A model generated the notes under the pieces. It worked only from the letters and a program-made list of their open reading frames with translations, had not been told where the DNA came from and did no database searches. Shown here piece by piece: positions 8,619-17,939 of a DNA stretch of 64,000 bases. Numbering within the stretch: position 1 is the stretch's first letter; the number at the start of each line of letters is the position of its first letter. The position numbers and the translations under genes were made by a program. Source of the stretch: JBGTLU01 sp041743935 (GTDB lineage: Bacteria > Bacteroidota > Bacteroidia > Sphingobacteriales > Sphingobacteriaceae); assembly GCA_041743935.1 (NCBI GenBank), contig JBGTLU010000004.1, positions 1 through 64,000 of the forward strand. The letters are read 5' to 3'.

Positions 8619-9207
8619 TTTCAATCAACTCTGCTAAGGTTCCTAAATCTGCTTCTACATCAATATCGGATAGGGCTTTAATCTTTTTATAGCTGAAACT
8701 ATTCGATAGGAAATCTTTCTCGGTATCTGCACAAACTGTTTCTGTACTCCATACTTTATTTTCAAAAATAGAATTTAACCTTTTACTCAATCCTAATAAA
8801 TAATATCCGCCATCAAAAGCAGGTCCAATAACGGCATCGTTGTTATCTAAAACATCAAAGGCAGAATTTACTATTTCTGGGGTCAAATCATTACAATCCG
8901 TTCCAATAATGAGTACTTGATGATATCCTTTAGCGAACACTTTATCGAAAGCAATTTTCATTCTATCGCCAAGTTCATTGCCTTCTTGTAAATCAACAAA
9001 ACAATGTTCGTATCCTTCGCTTACTATTTTATCGGCAAAAAACACAAACTTATCAGCAGATATGTTCTTTATAACTTGGTGAGTGTGATTTACCAAGTGT
9101 TTATATATTTTTAGGGCATTCTCATTGCCAATGGTTTTAGCTAATCTGGTTTTTACTTTACCCAATTCTGGGAATTTTTGAAAAATTATAATGGCTCTTT
9201 TTGTCAT
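8608..9207 (-). CDS. DUF2064 / TIGR04282 family glycosyltransferase-like protein
   Basis: 199-residue nucleotidyl/glycosyl-transferase-like protein. It shows the N-terminal FQKFPELGKVKTRLAKTIG segment, GTDCNDLTPE in the middle and GPAFDGGYYLLGL, all typical of the DUF2064 (TIGR04282) family with a GT-A-like fold. Members occur with, or fused to, TIGR04283 glycosyltransferases, which is the arrangement here (11-base overlap with the next gene). The family has been linked to arsenosugar or selenium-associated metabolism by gene context; this locus shows only the two transferases. The start is the ATG at 9205-9207, divergent from the oxygenase gene. Confidence 0.9.
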   Translation of the reverse strand: MTKRAIIIFQKFPELGKVKTRLAKTIGNENALKIYKHLVNHTHQVIKNISADKFVFFADKIVSEGYEHCFVDLQEGNELGDRMKIAFDKVFAKGYHQVLIIGTDCNDLTPEIVNSAFDVLDNNDAVIGPAFDGGYYLLGLSKRLNSIFENKVWSTETVCADTEKDFLSNSFSYKKIKALSDIDVEADLGTLAELIENEN

Positions 9208-9262
9208 TTTATAAAAAATACGAATATTTTTACATGAAAATTTTGCACTAAATTACTGAATT

Positions 9263-10225
9263 ATGACCACTGTAAATATTCCAACTTTAGATTTAAACGA
9301 TTTTGTGCATGGCAATGCCGAGCAACGCAAAGCTTTTTCGGATGCTATTGGCAAAGCATACAACGAAACAGGCTTTGTAACCATTAAAAATCATGGGCTT
9401 AGCGACGATACCATCGCAATGCTGTATGATCAAGTAAAAAAGGTGTTTGCCTTACCCTTGGAGAACAAAAGAAATTATGAAATTGTAGAGTTGGCAGGTC
9501 AACGTGGTTATACTAGCGCTGGTCGCGAGACAGCTAAAGGTGCAAAAACTCCAGATTTAAAAGAATTTTGGCAAATTGGTCAGGTGGTTTCAGATAATGA
9601 CCCAATAAAATCAGAATATCCGGATAATATTAAGGTTACTGAATTGCCTTATTTTAATGAAGTTACTCGTCAAACGTATGTTCAGTTAGAGAGCGCAGGG
9701 CGCAATATTTTACGTGCCATTGCCTTGTATTTGGGCTTGGATGAGTTTTATTTCGATGATAAAATTCACAACGGAAACTCCATATTACGTGGCATTCATT
9801 ATTTCCCGATTGAAGACCCCGATAGTTTAGCACCCGATGCTGTTCGTGCTGGAGCGCATGAAGACATCAACCTAATTACTTTATTAATTGGAGCAAGTGC
9901 TGATGGTTTAGAATTATTAACCCGTGAAGGTAAATGGTTCCCAGTAACGGCATTCCCCGATCAAATAGTAGTAAACGTGGGCGATATGTTGCAACGATTA
10001 ACCAATAATAAATTACGTTCTACCACGCACAGAGTAGTAAATCCACCACGTGAATTGATGAAAACTTCCCGCTATTCGGTTCCGTTTTTCTTGCACCCGC
10101 GTTCCGATATGGATTTAACTTGTTTAGAAAATTGCATTGATGCAGCACACCCAAAAGCGTATAGCGATATGACAGCCGGGGAATATTTAGATGAGCGCTT
10201 GCGCGAAATTGGATTGAAAAAATAA
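9263..10225 (+). CDS. 2-oxoglutarate/Fe(II)-dependent dioxygenase, isopenicillin N synthase-like family
   Basis: 320-residue non-haem iron oxygenase. An N-terminal DIOX_N-type region (GFVTIKNHGL near 37-46) is followed by the jelly-roll domain with the iron-binding facial triad His199-x-Asp201 (AHEDINLITLL) and His256 (STTHRVVNPP), and the cosubstrate-binding Arg270-x-Ser272 (SRYSVPFFLHP). All catalytic residues are intact. The family oxidises diverse small molecules, and the specific substrate cannot be told. The gene stands alone between a divergent glycosyltransferase operon and a convergent YceI gene whose stop codon abuts its own. Confidence 0.93.
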   Translation: MTTVNIPTLDLNDFVHGNAEQRKAFSDAIGKAYNETGFVTIKNHGLSDDTIAMLYDQVKKVFALPLENKRNYEIVELAGQRGYTSAGRETAKGAKTPDLKEFWQIGQVVSDNDPIKSEYPDNIKVTELPYFNEVTRQTYVQLESAGRNILRAIALYLGLDEFYFDDKIHNGNSILRGIHYFPIEDPDSLAPDAVRAGAHEDINLITLLIGASADGLELLTREGKWFPVTAFPDQIVVNVGDMLQRLTNNKLRSTTHRVVNPPRELMKTSRYSVPFFLHPRSDMDLTCLENCIDAAHPKAYSDMTAGEYLDERLREIGLKK

Positions 10226-10747
10226 TTACTTATTTGCAATTACTTGGATAGAGATAGTAGCTTGGTTAGAAAGAATTAGGCTTCTTGCGCCAATGCTAAA
10301 ATCGGTTCGGTTAATGCTAAAATTCCCTAAATAAGTGGTAGAATTTCCATTTTTCTGAACTGTAAAAGGCATTGTTATATTCTTTTTTGTTCCTTTCATT
10401 TCTAATTCAAAAATGCCTTCGAATCCACTATCTGTTTTTTTAAACGAAACAGATTTCATGATTATTCTAGGATGTTTATCTACCCAAAAATAATTTTCGT
10501 CACGCAAATGGCGGTCGCGTGCTTGGTTATTTGTGTTGATGCTTTCTGCAGATACCGATGCCATGATTCGGCTATTTTCTAGATCTTTTGGGTTGAATTG
10601 AATACTTGCTTGCAAATCGGAGAAATTTCCTTTTACATTAAATCCTGCATTTCTAATTGTAAAATCTATTGTACCACTTAGCTGATTTTGAGCAAAAATT
10701 GTGGTTGTAGTTTGCATTAAAAATACCAACAGGATAACTATTCTCAT
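10226..10747 (-). CDS. YceI-family lipocalin-like periplasmic protein
   Basis: 173 residues with a signal peptide cleaved after IFAQ. The mature part has the YceI pattern: SGTIDFTIRNAG at the start, the conserved RDRHLRDENYFWVDKHP segment, and a C-terminal FSINRTDFSIGA. YceI proteins form lipocalin-like barrels that bind long isoprenoid or lipid chains in the periplasm, and cognate ligands are generally unknown. The terminal codons of this gene and the 2OG oxygenase are directly adjacent in tail-to-tail orientation, leaving no room for a separate terminator. Confidence 0.93.
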   Translation of the reverse strand: MRIVILLVFLMQTTTTIFAQNQLSGTIDFTIRNAGFNVKGNFSDLQASIQFNPKDLENSRIMASVSAESINTNNQARDRHLRDENYFWVDKHPRIIMKSVSFKKTDSGFEGIFELEMKGTKKNITMPFTVQKNGNSTTYLGNFSINRTDFSIGARSLILSNQATISIQVIANK

Positions 10748-10886
10748 GGAACAATAGATTTATCTAATCAACGTAATTTAGGTGTGTTCAGTTTTAAACG
10801 TCTGTTTAATGCCATCGTTTTTAGTATGTTTGATTTGGATTTAGAGTATATAATCCAGTTTAAAATTTACGGTATCTAACTTCATC

Positions 10887-11459
10887 ATGAAAATCGGTTT
10901 ATTTTTCGGTTCATTTAATCCCATACACATCGGTCATTTAATTATTGCAAACTATTTGGCAAACCATACCGATTTAGATAAAGTGTGGTTAGTGGTTTCG
11001 CCGCATAATCCGCTAAAAACCAAAACCGATTTAATAAATACTTACGACCGATTAGAAATGGTTCGCTTGGCTATAGAAGTAGGAAAAAACATACAAGCAA
11101 GTGATATAGAGTTAAAATTACCTCAACCATCCTACACGATAGATACACTAACATATTTGCAGGAAAAATACCCCGAGCACCAATTTAGCATCATCATGGG
11201 TGCCGATAATTTGAGCACTTTTCATAAATGGAAGAATTACGAACAAATATTAAAACACTACTCCATTACCGTTTATCCAAGGCCAGGTTATTCGGATTCG
11301 GCATTTGATGAGCACCCAAGTGTGCGTTTTACAGATACTCCGCAAATGGAAATTTCATCCACTTTTATTCGAAAAGCAATCGCCAATAAAAAAGACATCC
11401 GGTTTTTTGTGCCAGATAAGGTGGTAGATTTTATCGAAAGTAAAGGCTTGTATCGTTAA
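10887..11459 (+). CDS. nadD: Nicotinate-nucleotide adenylyltransferase
   Basis: 190-residue nucleotidyltransferase that converts nicotinate mononucleotide and ATP to deamido-NAD in NAD biosynthesis. The signature GSFNPIHIGH (residues 8-17) carries the (H/T)xGH motif, and the second motif ISSTFIR lies near residues 154-160; both are canonical for NadD. Length and start (MKIGLFFGSF) match the family. Its last four bases overlap the end of the convergent glucosaminidase gene. Confidence 0.96.
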   Translation: MKIGLFFGSFNPIHIGHLIIANYLANHTDLDKVWLVVSPHNPLKTKTDLINTYDRLEMVRLAIEVGKNIQASDIELKLPQPSYTIDTLTYLQEKYPEHQFSIIMGADNLSTFHKWKNYEQILKHYSITVYPRPGYSDSAFDEHPSVRFTDTPQMEISSTFIRKAIANKKDIRFFVPDKVVDFIESKGLYR

Positions 11460-12208
11460 TTATTAGAAACCTTTAATTCATCGCCAACGCGAATGAGGTT
11501 GTTTTCCAAGCGGTTCCATTTCATCAATTCCTCTACAGTTACCTCATATTTTTTGGCAATAGAAAATAAAGTATCTCCAGAAACCACTCGGTGCGTTTTT
11601 TGGTTTTGGTTGGATATTTTTGTTGGGGTGTTTTCTGCGGTTAATTTTAGGTTAGATTCTTTCTCTTTTTTGTCGCGGTCTTTAACCGTTATGCCTTGGT
11701 CATAGTCATGTAAATTATACCGTTCTATTAAATTAATTAATAACATCGGATAGTTTGGGTTGGTTGCATAACCCGCTTCTTTTAAACCATATGCCCAACC
11801 TTTATAATCTGTTTTTTCTAACTTGTATAAATTCTGATAGCGTGGCCTTTGCAGTAATTTTGCATGGTCACTGAAAGAATCGGATACCCGTTTATATTTT
11901 CTAAAACAATCTCTTTTGGCATCATCATCCTTTTTCATTCTTTCACCCTTCCAATCTGGTGTGCATTTTATACCGAAATGATTGTTTGCTCTCCTAGCCA
12001 AGTTACTGGTACCACTTCCGGATTCTAATATACCTTGTGCTAAGGTGATGCTAGCCGGTATACCAAATTCCTCCATGTTGCTAATGGCAATTGGAGCATA
12101 AGTGCGGATGTATTGTTCGGTATTAGCGGTAGTATTAGGTATTGGTTTTCTGCTTGCGCAAGATGTTGAGATGCAAAGCAAGAAAATGAAAAGAATTCCT
12201 TTTTTCAT
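11456..12208 (-). CDS. Glucosaminidase (GH73-like) with C-terminal LysM domain, lipoprotein
   Basis: 250-residue putative peptidoglycan hydrolase. The N-terminus MKKGILFIFLLCISTSC ends in a lipobox with Cys17. The central domain (about 35-170) has the GH73/FlgJ-like pattern ASITLAQGILESGSGTSNLA with a likely catalytic Glu, then NHFGIKC and GYATNPNYP. After a charged linker a single LysM repeat at about 203-248 (VVSGDTLFSIAKKYEVT) would bind glycan. Predicted to sit on a membrane leaflet facing the periplasm and remodel peptidoglycan. The start at 12208 is chosen for the lipobox; the longer frame adds an implausible N-terminus. Confidence 0.92.
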   Translation of the reverse strand: MKKGILFIFLLCISTSCASRKPIPNTTANTEQYIRTYAPIAISNMEEFGIPASITLAQGILESGSGTSNLARRANNHFGIKCTPDWKGERMKKDDDAKRDCFRKYKRVSDSFSDHAKLLQRPRYQNLYKLEKTDYKGWAYGLKEAGYATNPNYPMLLINLIERYNLHDYDQGITVKDRDKKEKESNLKLTAENTPTKISNQNQKTHRVVSGDTLFSIAKKYEVTVEELMKWNRLENNLIRVGDELKVSNN

Positions 12209-12282
12209 ACGGTTCAAAAGTACAAGATTTAAAAGAAACGTTGAGCGAATTTTTATCTTAATCAACTTTCACGTTTCATGCC

Positions 12283-13305
12283 TCATCCCTCAGTTTTTAC
12301 CAAACCCAAACCAGGGGTAGAGCTAAGTACAATTTTACCCGCGGTATAATTAGGATTATCGAACGGATTATTGGTGATGAGTATGGGCCCGTCTAAATCT
12401 GCCCAGTCGCATTTTGGAGCGAGAGTAGCTGCTGCCAAGGTTGCACAAGAACTTTCGGTCATGCATCCCATTAAAATTTTCAGATCGGCTTTTTTGGCTT
12501 CTTCAATAATGTTATTTGCCATGTGCATTCCTCCACATTTCATCAATTTTATATTTATACCGTGGAAACAGTCTGTAATTTTGGGTAAATCTTCAACGGT
12601 TTGAAACGATTCATCGGCAAGAATTGGAATGGGGCTTTTTTGCTTTAACCAAGCCAAATCTTTCCAATTGTTTTTGGGTAGCGGCTGTTCAATAAATAGG
12701 ACACTTTTTTCTGCTAAAAAGTAACACATATCCAAAGCAAACTCTTTATCCATCCAACCTTGGTTAATATCTACAAAAAGTAATTTATCTGTCTGATTTA
12801 CAATAAGATTAATTAATTTCTTATCGTCACTTGTGCCTAATTTTATTTTTAAGATAGAAGCTCTTTTTTCTTCCTTTATTTTAGTTAATATCACTTCCGG
12901 ATTATCTATTCCTATGGTATAGGAAGTAAATGGCATTTGTTCTGGATTTACATTAAAATAACTGTAACAAGGTTTTTCTTCTATTTTGCCAAATAAATCA
13001 TGCAATGCAATATCTATTGCCGCTTTTGCAGCCTGATTTCCAGGTGCCAATTTATCTACATAAAACAATAATTCTTGTAGGCTAACATTTTCGGGAAAGA
13101 TGGAAAAATCGATGTTTTGGATGAATTTAACGACAGTTTCTTGTGTTTCAGACAGATAAGGTGGCAGGGAAGATTCACCATAACCAACTTTACCTTTGTG
13201 CATTAATTCAACTAAAACGATGGGTGTATGCGTTCGCGAAGAATTAGCTATGGTAAACGGGTATTTTAATGCTAACGAATAGGGCTTGTAATTTACTTGT
13301 ATCAT
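12283..13305 (-). CDS. Dipeptide epimerase (enolase superfamily, L-Ala-D/L-Glu epimerase-like)
   Basis: 340-residue member of the muconate-lactonizing-enzyme branch of the enolase superfamily. Catalytic KxK is Lys153/Lys155 (ILKIKLG); metal ligands are Asp179 (FVDINQGW), Glu206 (FIEQPLP) and Asp231 (ILADESF); the opposite-face lysine is Lys253 (NIKLMKCGGM). This residue set and the C-terminal region CMTESS fit dipeptide epimerases such as YcjG/YkfB, which recycle murein peptides; the neighbouring peptidoglycan hydrolase fits that. The ATG at 13303-13305 is preferred over an upstream TTG. Exact dipeptide specificity is inferred. Confidence 0.9.
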   Translation of the reverse strand: MIQVNYKPYSLALKYPFTIANSSRTHTPIVLVELMHKGKVGYGESSLPPYLSETQETVVKFIQNIDFSIFPENVSLQELLFYVDKLAPGNQAAKAAIDIALHDLFGKIEEKPCYSYFNVNPEQMPFTSYTIGIDNPEVILTKIKEEKRASILKIKLGTSDDKKLINLIVNQTDKLLFVDINQGWMDKEFALDMCYFLAEKSVLFIEQPLPKNNWKDLAWLKQKSPIPILADESFQTVEDLPKITDCFHGINIKLMKCGGMHMANNIIEEAKKADLKILMGCMTESSCATLAAATLAPKCDWADLDGPILITNNPFDNPNYTAGKIVLSSTPGLGLVKTEG

Positions 13306-13387
13306 CCTCAATCAAATTAACAAAAATTAAATATGGTTTGCATGGCAATACATTTGTAATATTGAAATGAAATTAAAATTTACAGGT

Positions 13388-14515
13388 ATGAAAAAACTGT
13401 TACTTATTAGCATTGCAGCAATCGTACTGCAAGCCTGTTCATCCGGCAAGGCCGCATTAGAAAAGGGAGATTACGATAAAGCTTTTTACAAATCGGTAGA
13501 AAGATTAAAAAGAAACGGCGATAACCGTAAAGCAAACAACGTGTATGTTAAAGCTTATGATTTAGCCATTGAGCGGCATTTGCGCTCCATCGATCAAGCA
13601 AAATTATCTGCCGACGTATATCGTTGGGAAAAAATTGCCGAAAGATATCAAGCGCTAAATTTCATGGCAGATGCAGTAAACAATTGCCCTTCTTGCTTGG
13701 ATTTGGTATCAGCACCAACTTATTACACCATCGAATTAAACGAAGCCAAATACAAAGCAGCCGAAGTGCGCTATGCTTTAGGAGATAAAGCCATGCAACA
13801 AGGTACTCGCTTGGCGGCAAAAGATGCCTATTTTCATTACCTAACTGCCAATAGTTTGGCGGCTGGATTTAAGGATGCGTTGGAAAAAGCAGAAGATGCG
13901 CGTTGGGAAGCCACCATAAAAGTGGTGGTACAAGCTGAGCCAGTTGGGATTAGAAGATTTGAATTGAGTAACGATTTCTTCATGAGCAAAATCGAAGAAT
14001 TTTTTAACGATTATAATCGCAAAGCAGATTTTGTACGGTTTTTTAGCGACGAAGAATTTCAAAGAACCGGATTAAAATCACCCGACCAAGTTTTACTCAT
14101 TGGTTTCGATGAATTTACCATTGGGCAAACTTTATTGAAAGAGAGAAACTTTGATGTGGAGAGCGATACTGTGGTAGTGGGCAAACAAAACGGCAAAGAC
14201 GTATATGGCAAGGTAAAAGCAAACGTTACCACCTTCCGTAAAGAAGTAAGCTCCGCCGGATTATTGGATTTTAGAGTGATTGACCCACAAACCAATAAAA
14301 TATTAACTATCGAAAAATTTCCAGGAACTTTTGTGTGGATACACGAGTGGGCAACTTTTAAGGGAGATGAACGAGCATTGAAATCGGAACATAAAACCCT
14401 GCTGAAAAATAGAGATTTGCCACCACCTCCACCGCAAGCATTGTTTGTAGAGTTTACCCGACCTATATTTACCCAACTCACTGGTAAAGTGGTTAATTAT
14501 TATAAGCGGTATTAA
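13388..14515 (+). CDS. Hypothetical lipoprotein with TPR-like N-terminus
   Basis: 375-residue putative lipoprotein: MKKLLLISIAAIVLQAC gives a signal with the lipobox Cys, followed by helical repeats resembling TPRs (AALEKGDYDKAFYKSVERL and later DALEKAEDARWEA). The C-terminal half is mixed alpha/beta and ends in a proline-rich stretch (PPPPPQ) and a short amphipathic tail. I do not recognise a named family. An alternative ATG at 13367 would add seven residues ahead of the signal; 13388 is preferred. A terminator hairpin follows at 14526. Confidence 0.75.
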   Translation: MKKLLLISIAAIVLQACSSGKAALEKGDYDKAFYKSVERLKRNGDNRKANNVYVKAYDLAIERHLRSIDQAKLSADVYRWEKIAERYQALNFMADAVNNCPSCLDLVSAPTYYTIELNEAKYKAAEVRYALGDKAMQQGTRLAAKDAYFHYLTANSLAAGFKDALEKAEDARWEATIKVVVQAEPVGIRRFELSNDFFMSKIEEFFNDYNRKADFVRFFSDEEFQRTGLKSPDQVLLIGFDEFTIGQTLLKERNFDVESDTVVVGKQNGKDVYGKVKANVTTFRKEVSSAGLLDFRVIDPQTNKILTIEKFPGTFVWIHEWATFKGDERALKSEHKTLLKNRDLPPPPPQALFVEFTRPIFTQLTGKVVNYYKRY

Positions 14516-14525
14516 AAAACTGTGC

Positions 14526-14558
14526 ACTATTCGCCGAGCCGCAAGCGAGGCGAATAGT
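14526..14558 (+). terminator. Rho-independent-type hairpin
   Basis: 10-bp perfect stem ACTATTCGCC / GGCGAATAGT with a 13-nt loop, followed by ATTTTTA. It lies 11 bases after the stop of the TPR-like lipoprotein gene and 44 bases before the next start. Confidence 0.7.
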
Positions 14559-14601
14559 ATTTTTATCCAATTCCAAGCAAAGTATTTCGTTACTTTGTAA
14601 T

Positions 14602-15600
14602 ATGAGTACCACGCATACCTATGCTCCTTTTGAATCTTTCACTTTTGATGACCGACATTGTTTTCTGACGGGTAAGGTTTTACAAGTTGACGATGGCATG
14701 ATTCCGGTTTTTCCGGAGTGGATGATGAAAAAATACGACTTGGCAGAAAAGCCTTTTAAAAGATTAGACGAAAGCGTAATAAACTACAAACGCTTAGTAG
14801 TTCCGTGCAATTTGGATCTTTACAAAACGTATCTATTGCCTTTAGATGAATCCATGGAAAAGGCTTTTGGTAGCGGAATAGATGCTGTATCTAATTTGCC
14901 AGAAATAGATATTTTTAAATGGATTGGTAGAATTATTTATGGAATTGTTTTCCATGAGTTACAAATTGCTAAAAAACAGCTAGTCAAGGGCGAGAACTTA
15001 AATGTTGCTCCTTCTCTACTCGTAAAATACGGTAATATTCATATGCTATTACAAAGCATTTTGCAACCAATAGTTTTAGAAGATTTTACTCCATGGAGTA
15101 TTGTGATTAGAGAAGTAAAAAAATCAGCTAAAGCTGAATTGGAATACAGAGATGAAATAAATACTGCCATTTTTTCTTTGGTAATAAATGGAATAGGATT
15201 AATTGTTTGCTTGCAGGATAATGGCAATAACAACAGGTATCATCAAAAAATTATCAAAGAAACAAGGAATAAAAAATTACATCCCATACAGTTTGAAGAA
15301 CTTTGTGCGCGTTTTTATTATTCATCCTATTTATTTAATCGATTACCGCAATACTTACCCATTTCCCCTACAGAAGACGAGCCTTTTACCATAAGTGATA
15401 TGTCAATGGTAGGAGGTTTTCAAAAATCTATGTTTGACGATTGGCAAAACAAAACCTATGCTCAGGTACTAGAAGCATTTTGGAAAAAGTGGGGCTTCAC
15501 TTTATTCGAGATTCTAAAAAACCCCGAAAAGCCCATGAGTTTTCTGGAAGATGAAGCCGGTAATTTTATTGATTCTAAAAAAATAAAACTTCCAAACTAA
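14602..15600 (+). CDS. Hypothetical protein, possibly with a degenerate HNH-like N-terminus
   Basis: 332-residue cytosolic protein I do not recognise. The N-terminal segment RHCFLTGK followed about a dozen residues later by PVFPEWMMKKYDL resembles the CxxC...H-P-W arrangement at the start of some HNH-type proteins, but only one Cys is present and the His is missing. If related, it is probably catalytically dead. The rest is mostly helical with a KKxxxGENLN-like segment and no signal peptide or membrane helix. It stands alone after a terminator; its stop codon overlaps that of the convergent rhomboid gene. Confidence 0.7.
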   Translation: MSTTHTYAPFESFTFDDRHCFLTGKVLQVDDGMIPVFPEWMMKKYDLAEKPFKRLDESVINYKRLVVPCNLDLYKTYLLPLDESMEKAFGSGIDAVSNLPEIDIFKWIGRIIYGIVFHELQIAKKQLVKGENLNVAPSLLVKYGNIHMLLQSILQPIVLEDFTPWSIVIREVKKSAKAELEYRDEINTAIFSLVINGIGLIVCLQDNGNNNRYHQKIIKETRNKKLHPIQFEELCARFYYSSYLFNRLPQYLPISPTEDEPFTISDMSMVGGFQKSMFDDWQNKTYAQVLEAFWKKWGFTLFEILKNPEKPMSFLEDEAGNFIDSKKIKLPN

Positions 15601-16208
15601 AAAACCTGCGAAATAAAGTAGGCGATAATTCCCGGAAATAAAATAATTGTAAAAATAATACCAGTTAACGCACCATAGAAGTGTGCATCGTGATTAACAT
15701 TATCTGTTTGTTGTTTTGCTGCATACACACAATAAATCAAGTATAAAAAACCAAAAACAAAAGCTGGTATTCCGAGAGGAATAAAAAATAAATAAATTTT
15801 GCTCATGGGTTGAAATAAAATATAACTGAACAATACCGCCGAAATAGCTCCGGATGCTCCCAAACTAAAATACCAGGGATGATTTTTGTGTTTTATGAGT
15901 GTACTTGCATCGCTCAAAATCAACCCTAAAACATATAATAAGCCAAATTGCCAATGCCCAATGATTTGCTCTAAACTAAATGCGAAGAAGAAAAACGTGA
16001 GCATATTAAAAGCCAAATGACCTGTATCGCCATGAATTAAGCCACTAGTTAGAATGGTATGGTACTTTTTACCTCGCGCAACGCTGTAGGGGTGCAGCAT
16101 AAATTGTTGGTTCAGATTTGGGTTAATGTATAAACCATAAATACTGGTTACCAAGGTAAAAACAAAGATAAAAGAGGCTACCGGAGCGGCGCTAATGTAT
16201 TGTTCCAT
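15597..16208 (-). CDS. Rhomboid-family intramembrane serine protease
   Basis: 203 residues with about six membrane helices. The Ser-His dyad is visible: Ser119 in GASGAISA and His176 in the last helix (HDAHFYGALTG). The first conserved helix has GLIHGDTGHLAFNM with His59, His64 and Asn68 of the oxyanion region. This is the minimal bacterial rhomboid architecture, which cleaves transmembrane segments in the cytoplasmic membrane. It lies five bases downstream of the M14 peptidase gene and is the last gene of an operon running from the MmcQ/YjbR gene. Its end overlaps the convergent hypothetical gene by four bases. Confidence 0.94.
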   Translation of the reverse strand: MEQYISAAPVASFIFVFTLVTSIYGLYINPNLNQQFMLHPYSVARGKKYHTILTSGLIHGDTGHLAFNMLTFFFFAFSLEQIIGHWQFGLLYVLGLILSDASTLIKHKNHPWYFSLGASGAISAVLFSYILFQPMSKIYLFFIPLGIPAFVFGFLYLIYCVYAAKQQTDNVNHDAHFYGALTGIIFTIILFPGIIAYFISQVF

Positions 16209-16213
16209 GAAAA

Positions 16214-17932
16214 TTATTCTATAATTCTTCCAATTGGGTAGCGGTTATGTGTTTTTTCGTAATAAGCTGAATTACGATAGATAAAATCTAATTGTGCTTG
16301 TCCGCTTTTTGCAAAAGCTTCGTCGGTTACTTTACGCTCATCGAATTTTGCTTTTAACTCTGGATTATTTTTCAATAATTCTACTGCAATTTCTTCAAAT
16401 ATATAAGCAGAGAAATATTCTTTTTGCCCAAGTATAGAATCGAAAAAATTCCAATTAAAGTACGAGTCTATAGCCTGTGGTTCAAGGGTTTCTACAATGT
16501 ATCTATTAGATTTTTGATTCACTCTAACTATCACATCTCCTTTATAAAATTGCACTTGCTGCTGCACAACTCTCACTTCTGTATTGGAGTGTACATAATG
16601 ACCTTCAAAAGGTCGTTGTGGGGTATTAAAATTACCGATATAATACATTTCTACTTTCATGAGCGAGTCTTTTTGCAATGTTTTCATTACCACACCATTA
16701 AGCGCTAATAAATCGATTACTTGATGCCAAGCTTGGGGAATAATGTAAGCATTGGGTGCTTTCACGGTGGAGGATGCTCGGTAAGTGTTATAAAAAGGAA
16801 TTTGTTTGGTGTAAGGCTTTGAGCGATCGTAAAATAAACGAGGCATACCACTTACTAAACTAGGTTTGGTTGTAGATTGATAACCCATGAACCTAATCTG
16901 TTCAACAACCGTAGTATCTAATGCATGATTTAATGCAAAATGAGTTTGATTTTTTGTTTGCTCATCGGCTGTTTTTTTGGCCTCAATAATCAAAGAATAA
17001 TCTTTAGTTGCTGTTTTTAGCATAATGTCCATTAACTCATAGGTAGATTGGTAGCGTTGATTAAATGGTTTTAACATATGCGTTTCGGGGATAAACCCTA
17101 TACAGTTAAATAAAGCAGCATAGCCACTACTATATCGTGGAGATTCATAAAAGCCAACAATTCCGTTATCTACCGAACCTCCGCGTGTATTAACATAATG
17201 TACCATCGGAAATTTTCGTTTTTCCATTTGATCATATAATTGAGGCAATAAACGGTTGGTCATATAAGAACTTAACGCTGGGTGTAATTTATCTTTTTGT
17301 GTGGCGATTAGGGTCATCACGTGTTGGTAATCTGCCCCGTTGGTGGTATGATTATCCATAAAAATATGGGGTTGCCAAGCTCTAAAATACTCTTGAAACG
17401 AGCGAGAATTACGAGAATTCGTTTTAATAAAATCTCGGTTTAAATCCAGATTACGCGCATTGCCTCTAAAACCAGAGGCTATAGGTCCGTTTTGGTTGGC
17501 TCTAAAAAACTCCCCTCGATTTATGGCGCCATCTACATTATAAATAGGAATGATACAGATGATGACATTATCGGGTAATTGATTTTTTTCTAATAAGGTA
17601 CGGCTCCAAACCATGCTGGCATCTATACCTTCCGGCTCACCGGGATGTATGCCATTGTTTATAAAAAGAATGAGTTTGTTTTTTTGACGAGCAATTTCCG
17701 GATCGAAAGTTTTGTCTTTACTCAAAACAATTAAATGAAGCGGTTTGCCGATATCGGTTTTTCCATCATCAAAAATTTTTACTTGATCATACTTCTTTGC
17801 TAATGCTTCATAAAAAGCAATACATTCTTCGTACGTAGTAGTTTCAGTTCCATTGCTTTTCTCGTACCGTGTGGTTTGTGCAAACAGAAAAACAGGTGCT
17901 AGGAAGCATAAAATAAAGAGGGTAATTTTCAT
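16214..17932 (-). CDS. M14-family zinc carboxypeptidase, exported
   Basis: 572 residues with a signal peptide ending at LFAQ. The carboxypeptidase fold carries the zinc motif HPGE (His96, Glu99), the substrate-binding ARNLDLNRDF segment (about 159-168) and the third ligand region MDNHTTNG with His195. A long C-terminal part without a familiar domain follows, as in many Bacteroidota M14 proteins. Predicted periplasmic or surface metallopeptidase removing C-terminal residues. It is in a tight minus-strand operon: 7 bases after the pterin dehydratase gene and 5 before the rhomboid. Confidence 0.92.
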   Translation of the reverse strand: MKITLFILCFLAPVFLFAQTTRYEKSNGTETTTYEECIAFYEALAKKYDQVKIFDDGKTDIGKPLHLIVLSKDKTFDPEIARQKNKLILFINNGIHPGEPEGIDASMVWSRTLLEKNQLPDNVIICIIPIYNVDGAINRGEFFRANQNGPIASGFRGNARNLDLNRDFIKTNSRNSRSFQEYFRAWQPHIFMDNHTTNGADYQHVMTLIATQKDKLHPALSSYMTNRLLPQLYDQMEKRKFPMVHYVNTRGGSVDNGIVGFYESPRYSSGYAALFNCIGFIPETHMLKPFNQRYQSTYELMDIMLKTATKDYSLIIEAKKTADEQTKNQTHFALNHALDTTVVEQIRFMGYQSTTKPSLVSGMPRLFYDRSKPYTKQIPFYNTYRASSTVKAPNAYIIPQAWHQVIDLLALNGVVMKTLQKDSLMKVEMYYIGNFNTPQRPFEGHYVHSNTEVRVVQQQVQFYKGDVIVRVNQKSNRYIVETLEPQAIDSYFNWNFFDSILGQKEYFSAYIFEEIAVELLKNNPELKAKFDERKVTDEAFAKSGQAQLDFIYRNSAYYEKTHNRYPIGRIIE

Positions 17933-17939
17933 AATAGAA

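Noticed and set aside
14059..14527. Antisense ORFs over the TPR-like lipoprotein
   Set aside because: Same-codon shadow frames with no motif, no promoter and no conservation signal.
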